Translations under genes and position numbers: made by a program | The notes under the pieces: generated by a model | The model's input: only the letters and a program-made list of their open reading frames with translations | Database searches by the model: none | Told to the model about the DNA's origin: nothing | Assembly: GCA_028335825.1 (NCBI GenBank) | Contig: JAIOKI010000016.1 | Location: forward strand, 372,001-436,000 | Direction: 5' to 3' | Length of the DNA: 64,000 bases | From: Nosema muscidifuracis | Taxonomy: Eukaryota; Microsporidia; Nosematidae | Shown: in pieces, positions 11,101 to 20,115 of the stretch | Numbering within the stretch: position 1 is the stretch's first letter | Layout: each line of letters starts with the position of its first letter

Positions 11101-13598
11101 AAATTAATCTTTTTTCCTGATTTAAAATTTATCTCTATTGGGAATGAAGAAGGTACCAATGCCCAAATACCATCTGTATCTAATTCTAAAGGCATAGCAA
11201 AAGATTCTATAACAGATTTACAATTCTTAATAATTTTTGCACCTACATTACAAACTATTGCAGCCATTTCTGTAGAATGCCATCTTGCTCCTTTTCTCAT
11301 TACATATCCATAAAATGAATTTAAAATACATTTGTGAGCTATTTGAAGTGATGAATAAACAACCATTTCTTTTTTATAAGCTTTTTTCTTTTCAGGATCT
11401 TTACAGGTATCGTAAAGAATTGTTGAATCTTTTAATTTTTTCTTATAAATATATCTTTGATCTCGAAATTTTCTAACAGAATCTACATAAAAAGGAATTT
11501 CTCTTTGACAAACAGTAGCATCTCTTTTTTCAATTGTACTTGTTTTTTGCTTTTTATAAATTTGTCTTGAATATTCTAATATCTTCTTCTTAACTATAGC
11601 TTCTTGTTTGGATTGACTTAGATCTTCAAATTTTATATCACAATCATCAGAATTAGTTTTTATATTAAATAAATTCTTGTTATAATTTGTATTTAAAACA
11701 TTATTCTTAATATTGTTGTATTTGTTATTATGATCTTTAATCACATTCTGTCTTATTTCTTTAACTTCATTAATTGTTGGAGCAAAATAATCAATTTTAG
11801 CTTCCCAATTAAGTTGTCTTTTACATTTAGATTCTTTATTAGAAAAATCACATCTAACACAAATATCATTATTTACTATTGATGTAGGTTGAAGTCTATT
11901 TGTTAAAATAATATTTGGGTACATAGCACTTACATCAAGATGATAAATATTTCCTGTTGAAGATATTTTATCTTTAAATTCTAATAAAGATTTTTTGATA
12001 TTCTCTTTGATTTCATAATAATCTTCTTCATCTTGAAAATTTAATAAGATATCATCTATGGTGTTTATAATATCAAAAATCCCTTCATTTTTAATATTAA
12101 AAATATGATTAAAATCAGATCTAAAAATTCCACTCTTTATAGATTCAACATATCCACCTACATATGTCATACTATCAATAACTCGACCATTGTATATTTC
12201 AAGAAAATCTTTTCTTTTTTCTTTTGGTATCAATAATGAATAATTATAAGCTTCAATAATAAGAAGTGCTTCACAAAGAGATCCTGAACCTTTACAAAGT
12301 ATTTTTACAGGTGGATAAGGTAAAATTGAACTTAAAGAAAATACATGAGGCTGAACATATTTTACAAATAAAAAATATGTGGCTACTGCATCTGAAACTG
12401 AATAAGCTGCCATTTTAAGTGGATTTTTATTAGCAGTTTCAACCATTTCTTCTGCATCTATTTCATCAGGAAAATATCCTAATTTAGCTTTTGTGACTGC
12501 TTTTAATCCTTGACTTCCCATAGGTAAATAAGAATCTCTTACAACCCATTTATAACAATCAAGATGAAGTATAAAAGGACATGAATAATAATCTTTTTCT
12601 AAACTAAATCCAATTAATTCACTCATATTAAGGTTGTAAATATTCATTCTTGCTTCTATATAAGGAAAATCAAAAAAATTTCCATTATATGTAGTGACAA
12701 TATTTGGTTTATGCTTTTGTATAATTTCAACAAATTTAAGTAATAATTCTTCTTCATTTTTCATGTTAAAGATTGTAAATATTGATTGCATATCTTCCTT
12801 AGGTGAATACTCAAAAGTATTTATATCATCAGAAACTACTTTTCTATTTGTTATTAAAATATTGGATGATTCAGTTTTTATTGATATCATCATTACTTGA
12901 TCAAAATTTGAATCTGGAAATTTTAAAGGTTTTTTCATTGTTTCTATATCAAAAGCTAATACTCGAAATTCAGGCATTCCTATCAAATCAGATTTTTCAA
13001 TTAAATATTCTTCACCATTAAAAGAAAAATTATACCAACTTCCAGATCTAATATTATAATTATTTGCTAAAGATATTTCATAAGGAATATCATATTCATG
13101 TATATCTAAAATTTGACTTTTTATATCAATTTGATCATATTCAATTTTATCAGTCATATCTTTATAAACACTATCAATATTTCTATCATTTTTATTTCTA
13201 CAAACAATTCTTTTTAAATCTTTAATTAATTTATTAAAGACATTTTGATATTTCATAAATATTTGTAAGAACTGCTTCTTTGGTTTATTCAAATGATTAA
13301 ATTCTCTACAATCATATTTTTCTACAATTTTACTACTATAAAATCCATCAGAATATTGATTTTTTATATATTCTTCTACATCTCCAATATTTGTACATTC
13401 AATAGTTAGAGCATAAAAGTAAGGAATTTTTATAAAATAATTTTTTAAATCTTTAGTAACAAAATAAATTTTACCAAATGATGATTCATCTTCTCTGGTT
13501 ACATGTCTAAAATTAAAGATATATCCTTCAATTTTATCATTCAAAATGTATTCTTGGAAAAAAAACTGAGTTTCTAATTCATCAATAATTTCTGTCAT
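8031..13598 (-). CDS. POL2: DNA polymerase epsilon catalytic subunit
   Basis: Leading-strand replicative polymerase, 1855 aa against about 2220 in yeast. The 3'-5' exonuclease motifs are intact: DIET (D217, E219), YNGNFFDFPYIE and YSVSDAVATYFL. The B-family polymerase motifs are also intact: HLDVSAMYPNIILTNRLQP (motif A, about 555), LNSFYGYVMRKGARWHS (B, about 765) and the Pol epsilon-type ELDTDGIWA (C, about 806). The ICVRCDF stretch is specific to Pol epsilon. The inactive second polymerase half is divergent. The C-terminus keeps two zinc modules (CKCG..CIKC; CDKC..CRCG, about 1755-1815) that bind the small subunits. Just before them, about residues 1615-1695 are a low-complexity LDK/LEKDN repeat. 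It is divergent from CK2 beta, with 147 bp between the starts. Confidence 0.97.
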   Translation of the reverse strand: MTEIIDELETQFFFQEYILNDKIEGYIFNFRHVTREDESSFGKIYFVTKDLKNYFIKIPYFYALTIECTNIGDVEEYIKNQYSDGFYSSKIVEKYDCREFNHLNKPKKQFLQIFMKYQNVFNKLIKDLKRIVCRNKNDRNIDSVYKDMTDKIEYDQIDIKSQILDIHEYDIPYEISLANNYNIRSGSWYNFSFNGEEYLIEKSDLIGMPEFRVLAFDIETMKKPLKFPDSNFDQVMMISIKTESSNILITNRKVVSDDINTFEYSPKEDMQSIFTIFNMKNEEELLLKFVEIIQKHKPNIVTTYNGNFFDFPYIEARMNIYNLNMSELIGFSLEKDYYSCPFILHLDCYKWVVRDSYLPMGSQGLKAVTKAKLGYFPDEIDAEEMVETANKNPLKMAAYSVSDAVATYFLFVKYVQPHVFSLSSILPYPPVKILCKGSGSLCEALLIIEAYNYSLLIPKEKRKDFLEIYNGRVIDSMTYVGGYVESIKSGIFRSDFNHIFNIKNEGIFDIINTIDDILLNFQDEEDYYEIKENIKKSLLEFKDKISSTGNIYHLDVSAMYPNIILTNRLQPTSIVNNDICVRCDFSNKESKCKRQLNWEAKIDYFAPTINEVKEIRQNVIKDHNNKYNNIKNNVLNTNYNKNLFNIKTNSDDCDIKFEDLSQSKQEAIVKKKILEYSRQIYKKQKTSTIEKRDATVCQREIPFYVDSVRKFRDQRYIYKKKLKDSTILYDTCKDPEKKKAYKKEMVVYSSLQIAHKCILNSFYGYVMRKGARWHSTEMAAIVCNVGAKIIKNCKSVIESFAMPLELDTDGIWALVPSSFPIEINFKSGKKINFLSSYINYKVCQEFTNNQYQEKINNEYVIIPNNSIEFELDGPYKGMVIPSALEEGKQLKKRYIVLNWDNSIAEYKGFELKRRGELEIIKRLQEELFECFGDGINLNECYDNLSKICKYWLDLINNKGKSLDEDDIFDLFSEFKSMSKDITEYDTKASSILSTARKMAELLGEDILSEKLKVEFIVSLYPKDEPVSNRTIPTIIFKSSEREYFIKKWCKLNKMMDIRDLIDWNYYLKRVEDIVVKIICLPAMNQNIKNPIPSIKAPNWTSKFTTNYNLLDFIKRTKVEVEKIPKIEKIEVESFKDKIWTYYNKKKDQNGILSCKIENNNLLLSMYNHKKMIVPLTKTFYIIADTKYFIKHKISKIKKILPSGDIPNNLGKLILPYSEYPSILDNSLVSNIYHKNVPILFENQFGNLPISKYPNFIILSTFNYSKSIIYVFTKKEEIYYISDINHSKILKYKIKDFLLEKVENIVILNKFDKNLEILKNLCSDYEIIIEEIQVKKKLSTFNELLEINKNLHKDINKKIQDKFDLSAYTEIPIGNIDCTNLLDYIYYKLIKKSEGLVFPSGSESIRIFNNEKYYSGYYKTYTIQFECSGSLLLSILEYESILDDPIGFTEVNRLDFKILHQMIKNIFYDHSKNIRGASLLLNKIEKWIRINSKFICTELKDLINLLHQRFLFRIIAELRKLEINIVYISSNIFCIDSNKSTIEGSNEIFEYLCRKISEIDGYSFLVCKKLRVFEKLLLIDPCTYFYKKDSDYFCVSDIKLPIEYIKRYFSEYKLDNEINKFDKEVYNLKNNLDKDNKIDKEINLLDKCNQNNLLEKDNFNLDKDYNLLKKDNYNLDKEINILEKDHNLIDDNLLDGKYIYDLITKVDKEVSKLIINTLEIRNNIPDTVISNCKKLLNIDEYSKIEKEPEILIICKCGLENIMRSRCIKCLYKYSREEVNEVVKKYFNIFLNLELSDETYCDKCKVMNEKKLSINCRCGGIYKKKSYKKNIINLLKKCRSEGMKEEYEKILEFYKLN

Positions 13599-13745
13599 AT
13601 GGATAAAGAAATAAAAAAATATTTACAAAGAAATGAATAATGTTTTATAATCAAAAAAGAAATTAAAATACTATTTTTTTTTAAATAGAAAATCTTTTTG
13701 ATGTTCACATTAAATTTCTCTTTTTTTATGCCTTCAAAATAATTT

Positions 13746-14366
13746 ATGAAACAAAAAACAGTTAAATTGGATGAAAATTGTTCAGATTTAATGGACACTG
13801 ATTATTGGACTGGAAGATTTTTTTCAAAGAAAGAGCATGCATTTCTAGCACGAGTTCCTGATTCTTATATGAATGATCCCTTTAATCTTGTAGGACTAAA
13901 CAAAAAGATTCCCAATCTTGAAGAATCTTATAATGCAATCTTGGATGCAACAAAAAGTTCTGATTTTTTAGAAGAATCTACTTTATATTATTTGATTCAT
14001 CAGAGATTTATTTATACTATCACTGGACTTGAAGATATTATGGAGAGAGTACTTAATAAAGAATATGGGTCATGTAGTAGAGTAGGATGTTCTACTCCTC
14101 TTATGCCTATAGGATTGAGTAATGAACCTCGTGTATCTTCTACAAAAGTTTATTGTTATAATTGTGTATGTATATATTTACCAAAAGGTCCTATCAAAGG
14201 ATTAGATGGATGTGCCTGGGGAAAATATTTTCCACATTTTCTTTTATTAACCTATCCATATAAATTTAAAAAGAAGAAATTACAAGAATATGTTCCTAGA
14301 ATTTACGGATTTAGGATTTACGAATGTGATGATGAGAATGATTCACTTGATGAAGACCTTTATTAA
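13746..14366 (+). CDS. CKB1: Casein kinase II regulatory (beta) subunit
   Basis: 206 aa. It forms the dimeric core of CK2 and steers substrate choice of the alpha kinase subunit. The zinc-binding cysteines C110, C115, C137 and C140 are in place (CSRVGC and CYNC). So are the family signatures MPIGLS, the FPHFLLLTYP block and VPRIYGFRIY near the end. The acidic stretch usual around residues 55-65 is poor. No CCC box is seen directly before the ATG. Confidence 0.95.
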   Translation: MKQKTVKLDENCSDLMDTDYWTGRFFSKKEHAFLARVPDSYMNDPFNLVGLNKKIPNLEESYNAILDATKSSDFLEESTLYYLIHQRFIYTITGLEDIMERVLNKEYGSCSRVGCSTPLMPIGLSNEPRVSSTKVYCYNCVCIYLPKGPIKGLDGCAWGKYFPHFLLLTYPYKFKKKKLQEYVPRIYGFRIYECDDENDSLDEDLY

Positions 14367-14389
14367 TATATAATAAATATTTGAAAATT

Positions 14390-14720
14390 TTCTTAATTTT
14401 AATAATACTTATTTTTCATTACTTATAATACTTTTTCTTCATTACTTATAATACTTTTTCTTCATTACTTATAATACTTATTTTTCATTACTTATAATAC
14501 TTTTTCTTCATTATTTTAATACTTATTTTTCATTATTTATAATGCCTATTTTTCATTATTTTTATAATACTTATTTTTCATTTTTATATTGTAGTGCTTA
14601 TCTTTTAAATTTTCATATTGTAGTGCTTATCTTTAAATTTTCATATTGTAATACCTATTTTTAATTTTTATAATACTTTTTCTTCATTATTTAAAATACT
14701 TAAACTTCATTTTTTAAACA
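14390..14720. repeat. Minisatellite in the CKB1-SNARE spacer
   Basis: At least ten degenerate units of about 23-30 bp built on TTATAATACTTTTTCTTCAT, shifting to TATTGTAGTGCTTATCTTT at the right. It occupies most of the 443-bp spacer (14367-14809); nothing else is seen there. Confidence 0.85.
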
Positions 14721-14809
14721 ACTGCTTTATTAAAAATTATTTCTCATTTTTATGATTCTCATGTATCATAAATATAAATATATTAAATATTGATAAACAA
14801 TACACAAAA

Positions 14810-15070
14810 ATGAAACAAGACGAAAAAGAATTAGATCAAATTTCTCAAAAAATAAAAAGTGTTGTAATAGAACTTTCTGATAAACTTAATCAACAAGATC
14901 TTCTTATTGAAAGTATAGATAACGAAACTGATAAAAATCGAAGGCTAATGTTAGAAAATATGAATAAATTTGAACGTATGATTGAAATTATGAATAGAGA
15001 TCCAAGAAACAAAATTATTTTTTCTCTTTTTGTTACTTCTCTTATTCTTATATTTTATTTGATATATTAA
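14810..15070 (+). CDS. Tail-anchored Qc-type SNARE
   Basis: An 86-aa protein made of a single SNARE helix and a C-terminal membrane anchor. The heptad-patterned helix runs from about residue 8 to 60, with the central layer glutamine at Q28/Q29 in LNQQDLLIESIDNE (compare LDEQ..L in Syntaxin 6, Tlg1 and Syn8). The anchor is at residues 67-86. Such proteins drive fusion in Golgi/endosomal traffic. No N-terminal regulatory domain remains. It could instead be a Bet1/Sft1 type. Its stop is 14 bp from the convergent UFD1 stop. Confidence 0.75.
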   Translation: MKQDEKELDQISQKIKSVVIELSDKLNQQDLLIESIDNETDKNRRLMLENMNKFERMIEIMNRDPRNKIIFSLFVTSLILIFYLIY

Positions 15071-15084
15071 ACATTTAATATGAA

Positions 15085-15786
15085 TTATTTATTAATATTA
15101 TTGTTACCTGAAGAGTCGAATGAAATTCCTAGATGTGTCATATTTAATATTTTTACTCCTTTTACTTCTCTTATTGTTTCTACATATTTATTTACAGTCT
15201 TCTCACTTTCAATCTTTTCTTTGTATCCTATTGGCTCACAGAAATCAACCAATAAATCTGTATCGACAGTGTAAATTGCACCATCTTGATTTGGTTCAAT
15301 TTCTACAACAGTAAATTTGATAACACCAAATTCAGTAAAATTACATTCAATTTCATCATTCAAACTTAATGTTGGATAAAATCTTAAGACATTTTCAAGT
15401 TCAAGCTTAGGATTATCAATTTCTAGAAAAGTAGGTGAATGAGGAAGTAATTTTAAATGTGTTCCTCTCTCCAATGATTGAAAAGTTAATTTAATTTCTT
15501 CCACTGTATCCATTTCTAATTGTTTATACATCCAAGACGGTACAATTATTGTATCCTCTTGTGCTGTAAATTCTAAGACACCACAATAAGTAAATATTGT
15601 GTTATCCAAACGTGAGATTTTGAATGTGTACGGTGGTTGAATTTGTAATACGACGAAATCTTCAAGAATAGATTGTGGTAAAAAAACTTTACCCCCGAAA
15701 TTATTTTCACTATCTTCTGAATATTTATAAGGCTTTAATCTCCATGATGGTGTTTCTGACCATCTCCCGAATAAACTAAAAAACAT
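15085..15786 (-). CDS. UFD1: Ubiquitin fusion degradation protein 1 (Cdc48 cofactor)
   Basis: 233 aa. Ufd1 with Npl4 hands ubiquitinated substrates to the Cdc48/p97 ATPase, for example in ER-associated degradation. The family blocks are clear: KVFLPQSILED, PPYTFKISRLDN, YCGVLEFTAQED, VPSWMYKQL and LKLLPHSPTFLEI. The open frame extends to a TTG at 15798, but the ATG at 15784-15786 (MFFSLFGRW) is preferred because a CCC box (15793-15795 on this strand) sits 7 nt before it. The protein ends soon after the double-psi barrel domain, so most of the C-terminal Npl4/Cdc48-binding tail of the yeast protein (361 aa) is missing. Confidence 0.93.
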   Translation of the reverse strand: MFFSLFGRWSETPSWRLKPYKYSEDSENNFGGKVFLPQSILEDFVVLQIQPPYTFKISRLDNTIFTYCGVLEFTAQEDTIIVPSWMYKQLEMDTVEEIKLTFQSLERGTHLKLLPHSPTFLEIDNPKLELENVLRFYPTLSLNDEIECNFTEFGVIKFTVVEIEPNQDGAIYTVDTDLLVDFCEPIGYKEKIESEKTVNKYVETIREVKGVKILNMTHLGISFDSSGNNNINK

Positions 15787-15792
15787 CCTTAA

Positions 15793-15795
15793 GGG
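15793..15795 (-). promoter_or_regulatory. CCC box deciding the UFD1 start
   Basis: CCC on the minus strand, 7 nt before the ATG. The longer TTG reading would place it inside the coding region. Confidence 0.6.
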
Positions 15796-15889
15796 CAAAG
15801 ATTTTCGATTTGTTCATTAAAATATTTTCTATTATCAAAACCAATAAAAACATTACATTTTATATTTAAATTATTCTTTAAATTATATT

Positions 15890-16130
15890 TAACTATATTA
15901 AGGTTTAACTATCTTTTATATTTAGTATCTATATTTAAATAATTATTTATATTTGATTATTTTTAAATTATTCTTATCCTTAAATTATTCCTACTATTCA
16001 ACTACATTTAAATTATTATTCATATTTAAATCATTCCTACTATTCAACTATCTTTTATATTTAGTGTTTAACTATCTTTTATTCTTACTATTCGACTATA
16101 TTTAATTATTATTTAAATTATTATTTTCAT
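15890..16130. repeat. Degenerate repeats between UFD1 and RAD14
   Basis: Loose copies of ATTCAACTATCTTTTATATT and ATTTAAATTATT-type units in the divergent spacer (15787-16141). No other feature seen. Confidence 0.6.
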
Positions 16131-16132
16131 CT

Positions 16133-16136
16133 CCCC
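16133..16136 (+). promoter_or_regulatory. CCCC box before RAD14
   Basis: CCCC 5 nt before the ATG at 16142; it supports that ATG over the TTG one codon upstream. Confidence 0.6.
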
Positions 16137-16141
16137 TTTTG

Positions 16142-16705
16142 ATGGATAACGAAAATGGATTTTTTACTGAAGACTCTATAAATAAAAAAGTAAATATAAC
16201 TCACAAACAAGATTTTATATTCAATTCATCAAATAAATGTATCTACTGTGAATCATCTTTTCTCGATCTTGAATTATTTAAAATATTCGGATTATCTTGT
16301 TGTACACAATGTAGATACACTAATATAAAATTTGTTACAAAAACTACAGCTACTAAACATTATCTACTATCAGAATCTGATCTCAAAAATCTTAAATTTA
16401 TTTCTAGACCGAATCCTCATAAAGGAAATTGGCATGATATGTGTTTGTATTTAGAAGATGAAATTAAAAAAATTAGCATGAATAAATATGGAAATGAAAA
16501 TGTTATAGAAGAAATTAAAAATAATAGAATTGATGCAATAAAAAAAAGGAAAGTAAAAAAATTGAAAAATAAGATTAGAGATTTAAAAAGAAAGACTTTT
16601 GTGGATAAAGTAGAAAAAAAGAAACATGTACATGAATTTGTAGGATTATCAAATATTAAGAAATGTAAAGAATGTGGAATGGAAATAGAACAAGAAACTA
16701 TTTGA
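16142..16705 (+). CDS. RAD14: DNA damage recognition protein XPA/Rad14
   Basis: 187 aa. XPA/Rad14 verifies lesions and organises nucleotide excision repair. The zinc module is C33-x2-C36 and C54-x2-C57 (NKCIYC, CCTQC). It is followed by the family's DNA-binding block: VTKTTATKHYLLSESDL, then RPNPHKGNWHDMCLYLEDE. The C-terminus has the HEFVGL stretch and a second CKECG pair that other fungal Rad14 proteins also show. An ATG directly after the CCCC box is taken as start. It is convergent with the APC1-like gene, 24 bp apart. Confidence 0.9.
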   Translation: MDNENGFFTEDSINKKVNITHKQDFIFNSSNKCIYCESSFLDLELFKIFGLSCCTQCRYTNIKFVTKTTATKHYLLSESDLKNLKFISRPNPHKGNWHDMCLYLEDEIKKISMNKYGNENVIEEIKNNRIDAIKKRKVKKLKNKIRDLKRKTFVDKVEKKKHVHEFVGLSNIKKCKECGMEIEQETI

Positions 16706-16729
16706 GTTTTTTTTAATATTAGTTTTATT

Positions 16730-19729
16730 TTAACTAGATCGTATTACAATATCTTTCAAATATTCTATATTTATAATATGATCCTTCTCTTTATGATAAT
16801 TTTCATAATAATCACTTAAAATATCGATGACGTATTTCTTATCTTTATCATTCAATTTAGTGAATTCATTTTTAAAATATCTACTAAGAAAATATTTTTT
16901 AAATTTGATATCTTCTTTCTTCTTTAAAACAGTAAATAATTCAAATCTAAAGATATTGAAAAAATCTTGTTCGTACGGTGCATTAGGCCAATTTACATAA
17001 AAAGTGCTTATTAAAGCAAGCTTAATATTCTTAGATTCATCTAATTTATACTTAGATAATCCTAAGGAAATAATACCAAGACATAATTTATATTTTTCAA
17101 TATCTCCAAATGTAAGATCATTAATAATCTCAGATTTAATACCTGAAGTTGTTAAAGAATAATTTTTTTTATCATCTTTACCCTTTGAACATTCTGTCTT
17201 TTTAATTTGCTGTCTAATTATTTTAAGAAGATCAAGATTACAATCTGAATTAGTGAATATACAAAGTGTTATTAGAAGATAATCAAATAAAATACGATAT
17301 CCTTCATTTTTTAGAATTTCATCTTTGATTAAATTTAAAATATAAATATGTCTATCAGTGATATCAATTTTCTTATTTACTCCATAATAAAATATTATAC
17401 CTGCATATTTGTATACATCCCATATAGTAAAATATTTAAGTTGTTTTTCTATTTCTGATAATCTTTCTTCAAATCTCTGAGATTTATTATTTAATTTAAT
17501 CTGATCTATTTTTGAAGATAAAATATTTCTTTCAATTTTTAAATTATCTAAACATTCTTCTAAAAACATATTAGAATAAAAAATTTCATCTAATGAATTT
17601 CCTTTGAATCTTTCAAATTTTTGTTTAAACTTTGTTTTATCTTTAATACAAATTCCATTCAAAATTAATTCACATAATTTGTCATTTAAATTTATAAATT
17701 CATTAGTGTAATTTAATACTTTTGCTAAATTAAATGTATTAATAATTCTATAATTTTTATCATATACAATCATATTATTCTTATTATATTTATCTGATTG
17801 AAATACTCCAGTTTTATTAATTTCTTTAATTAAAATATCTCTCATTTTTAAATTTTTGGTTGATATAAATAAATTTGACAATCCAATTAATGATCCCAGT
17901 TTTATCCAAAAGCTTTGATCAATATTTAATTGTCTAAAACAATATTCTTCATAATCATTGTTTCTTAAATTTTTATTACTTGTACCATATGAAATAAGTA
18001 AAGTAGCAGATAAAATTTCTTTCTTATCACTAACTGAATTTTTTAAATTTTCGAAATCGTATCCTCTTAATTTATTTCTAATTGCAAGACCATATACAAT
18101 TCCAGAAATTAAATAATAATCTAAACTATCCATTTTTAAAATATTTGTAATATTATAATCTTTTCTTGTAGAAATAATTTTTAAAAATCCGTAATTAAAC
18201 TCAGGCCAATTTTTCCATCCACGATTTTTTAAATCAATCTTAGTAATTTGACCATTTTTAACTAAAGGAAAAAATAAATTTTCATATAAATTGTTAGTAT
18301 CGTTATCTTTTTTATATTTTTGTTTAAAATTATTATTAAAAAAACAATAAGATTTACCAATATTAGCTGCTAATCTCATCACATAATATCTTTCTTTTTT
18401 ATCTTCAACATCATTTTCATCTAATTCAAAAATACGAACTGGTTCGTTAAATAATTTGTAAACTTCATCCATTCTTTCATCACCAAAATATTTTTTATAA
18501 AAAGATTTAAAAGTACATTTTCTTAAATTTTTAAATAATTCATTTCGATTTGATTCAAACCAAATTATCTTATATGCAAGATTTTTTGATCCTGGAAAGT
18601 TAATTAACTTCTTGTTATAAAAAAATAGACGTTGATAATTTATATTTAAAAGTTCTGATAAAATATTTGTATATTTCAATTTAGGATCAATCATGTATAA
18701 TTTTTGTATCTTTTTATAAAAATCCATTTTCATTATAAATTTATATTGACTTATCTTAGATAAAAAAATTTCTATATTTTCAGATTTTAAATATTCTTGT
18801 TCTAAAATTAAATTAATTTTATATTTATCCATATCTACTAAATTTAAATTGTAAGTTCTTGTTTCAATACAATCTATGACTATTCTTAATAATTCTTCTA
18901 TATTCATAGTACTTAATATTTTTTTTTCTAAATTATCAGGTTCTCTCCAAAATATTCTAAAATAATTCCTTTTATATTTTTCTCTCTTCTCATAAGAATA
19001 AATTTGTTTATTAAATTTACACAAATATCTATTTTTATAAAATATTAAATTGTTTATCTGTAAAAATTCAAAATAAATTTCATCTGATAAATTCATTCTT
19101 ATATTTTTTATAATCTCCACATTTTCATTTAACTGAATAATATTTTCAAATAAAAATTTTTGATTTTCCATTTTAAGAAAATTAATTGTATTTTCATATT
19201 GAAGAATTAAATAATCATCATATAATGATATATTAAATATTTTATCAAAACTTAAATTATTAATCTTTAAATCTAATGAATTATCTATTATATCATATAA
19301 TTCAGAAGGACTACATTCAATTATCTTATATTCTGGATTATTATCTGTATCTGTTAAGTTTAAATAAAAATATTCATCTTGAAATTTAAATAAAAATTTT
19401 TTTCCATTACTTAAAATAAATAAATTATTTTTATATAAATATTTAAATTTGTAACAAGGAGAATGAAATATTAATTCTTCTTCATCATAAGGATGTATTA
19501 TTTTATAAATATTATTATCTTCTCTATTATGATAAATTATAAATTCTTTTGTTATCTGTATACTTAAAATAGGGAATTTTAAAATAATCTCATTTTTTCC
19601 TAAGAAATATAATTTATATGATGTAGCTACCACTAACCAATCTTTATAATAATTAGATTCTAATATTTCAACTTTAAAATCTATTTTCTTGTTTTTAAAA
19701 TTTAGAATGTTTTTATGCCATTTTATCAT
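16730..19729 (-). CDS. APC1: Anaphase-promoting complex subunit 1-like
   Basis: A 999-aa protein matching the pattern of APC1, the largest scaffold of the cell-cycle ubiquitin ligase APC/C (yeast 1748 aa). The supporting part is central: GWKNWPEFNYGFLK, then a block around IVYGLAIRNKLRG, LISYGTSNKNLR and KLGSLIGLSNLF, then DILIKEINKTG. These correspond to the WPeFHnG, ALGLnGhL, GLAaSyrGT and LLGiGLLy PC-type repeat blocks. The N-terminal 250 residues are beta-rich and could be the degenerate WD40 propeller. A CCC box lies 13 nt before the ATG. The assignment rests on pattern only. Confidence 0.7.
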   Translation of the reverse strand: MIKWHKNILNFKNKKIDFKVEILESNYYKDWLVVATSYKLYFLGKNEIILKFPILSIQITKEFIIYHNREDNNIYKIIHPYDEEELIFHSPCYKFKYLYKNNLFILSNGKKFLFKFQDEYFYLNLTDTDNNPEYKIIECSPSELYDIIDNSLDLKINNLSFDKIFNISLYDDYLILQYENTINFLKMENQKFLFENIIQLNENVEIIKNIRMNLSDEIYFEFLQINNLIFYKNRYLCKFNKQIYSYEKREKYKRNYFRIFWREPDNLEKKILSTMNIEELLRIVIDCIETRTYNLNLVDMDKYKINLILEQEYLKSENIEIFLSKISQYKFIMKMDFYKKIQKLYMIDPKLKYTNILSELLNINYQRLFFYNKKLINFPGSKNLAYKIIWFESNRNELFKNLRKCTFKSFYKKYFGDERMDEVYKLFNEPVRIFELDENDVEDKKERYYVMRLAANIGKSYCFFNNNFKQKYKKDNDTNNLYENLFFPLVKNGQITKIDLKNRGWKNWPEFNYGFLKIISTRKDYNITNILKMDSLDYYLISGIVYGLAIRNKLRGYDFENLKNSVSDKKEILSATLLISYGTSNKNLRNNDYEEYCFRQLNIDQSFWIKLGSLIGLSNLFISTKNLKMRDILIKEINKTGVFQSDKYNKNNMIVYDKNYRIINTFNLAKVLNYTNEFINLNDKLCELILNGICIKDKTKFKQKFERFKGNSLDEIFYSNMFLEECLDNLKIERNILSSKIDQIKLNNKSQRFEERLSEIEKQLKYFTIWDVYKYAGIIFYYGVNKKIDITDRHIYILNLIKDEILKNEGYRILFDYLLITLCIFTNSDCNLDLLKIIRQQIKKTECSKGKDDKKNYSLTTSGIKSEIINDLTFGDIEKYKLCLGIISLGLSKYKLDESKNIKLALISTFYVNWPNAPYEQDFFNIFRFELFTVLKKKEDIKFKKYFLSRYFKNEFTKLNDKDKKYVIDILSDYYENYHKEKDHIINIEYLKDIVIRSS

Positions 19730-19784
19730 AATTTTTAATTATGGGTAAAAAGATTTATTTATATTTTATTTATGCAAAATAATT

Positions 19785-20115
19785 TTAATATTAAGAGATA
19801 TGAGATTTTTCAAATATGATAATACCTTTTTAATTACTACTTTTTTTATTAGTTATATATGTGTATCAATAAATTATTGTTTTTTTTAATTACTAATATT
19901 TTAATATTAAGAAATATAAGATTTTTTTATTAGTTATAATGTGTATCAATAAATGTAATTTTTCCATTATGATAAGATTTTTTCAAATATAATAATATTT
20001 TTTTAATTAATAATATAAGACTATCAAAAATAAATTAAAAAGATATCATCATATTTGAAAAAATCTTATATTTTTTAATATTGAAATATTAGTAATTAAA
20101 AAACAATAATTTTAA
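19785..20115. repeat. Fold-back (inverted) repeat array
   Basis: The segment at about 19871-19928 is almost the reverse complement of about 20057-20112 (arms about 55 bp, few mismatches). A further direct copy of part of the unit lies near 19785-19830 and another near 19971-20000. GTGTATCAATAAA recurs at 19861 and 19941 (80-bp period). A MITE-like or hairpin-forming element is possible; no transposase is present. Confidence 0.7.

Noticed and set aside
13595-13798. Minus-strand 67-codon ORF overlapping the CKB1 start
   Set aside because: It overlaps the conserved CK2 beta N-terminus and the POL2 promoter, and has no family or C box.
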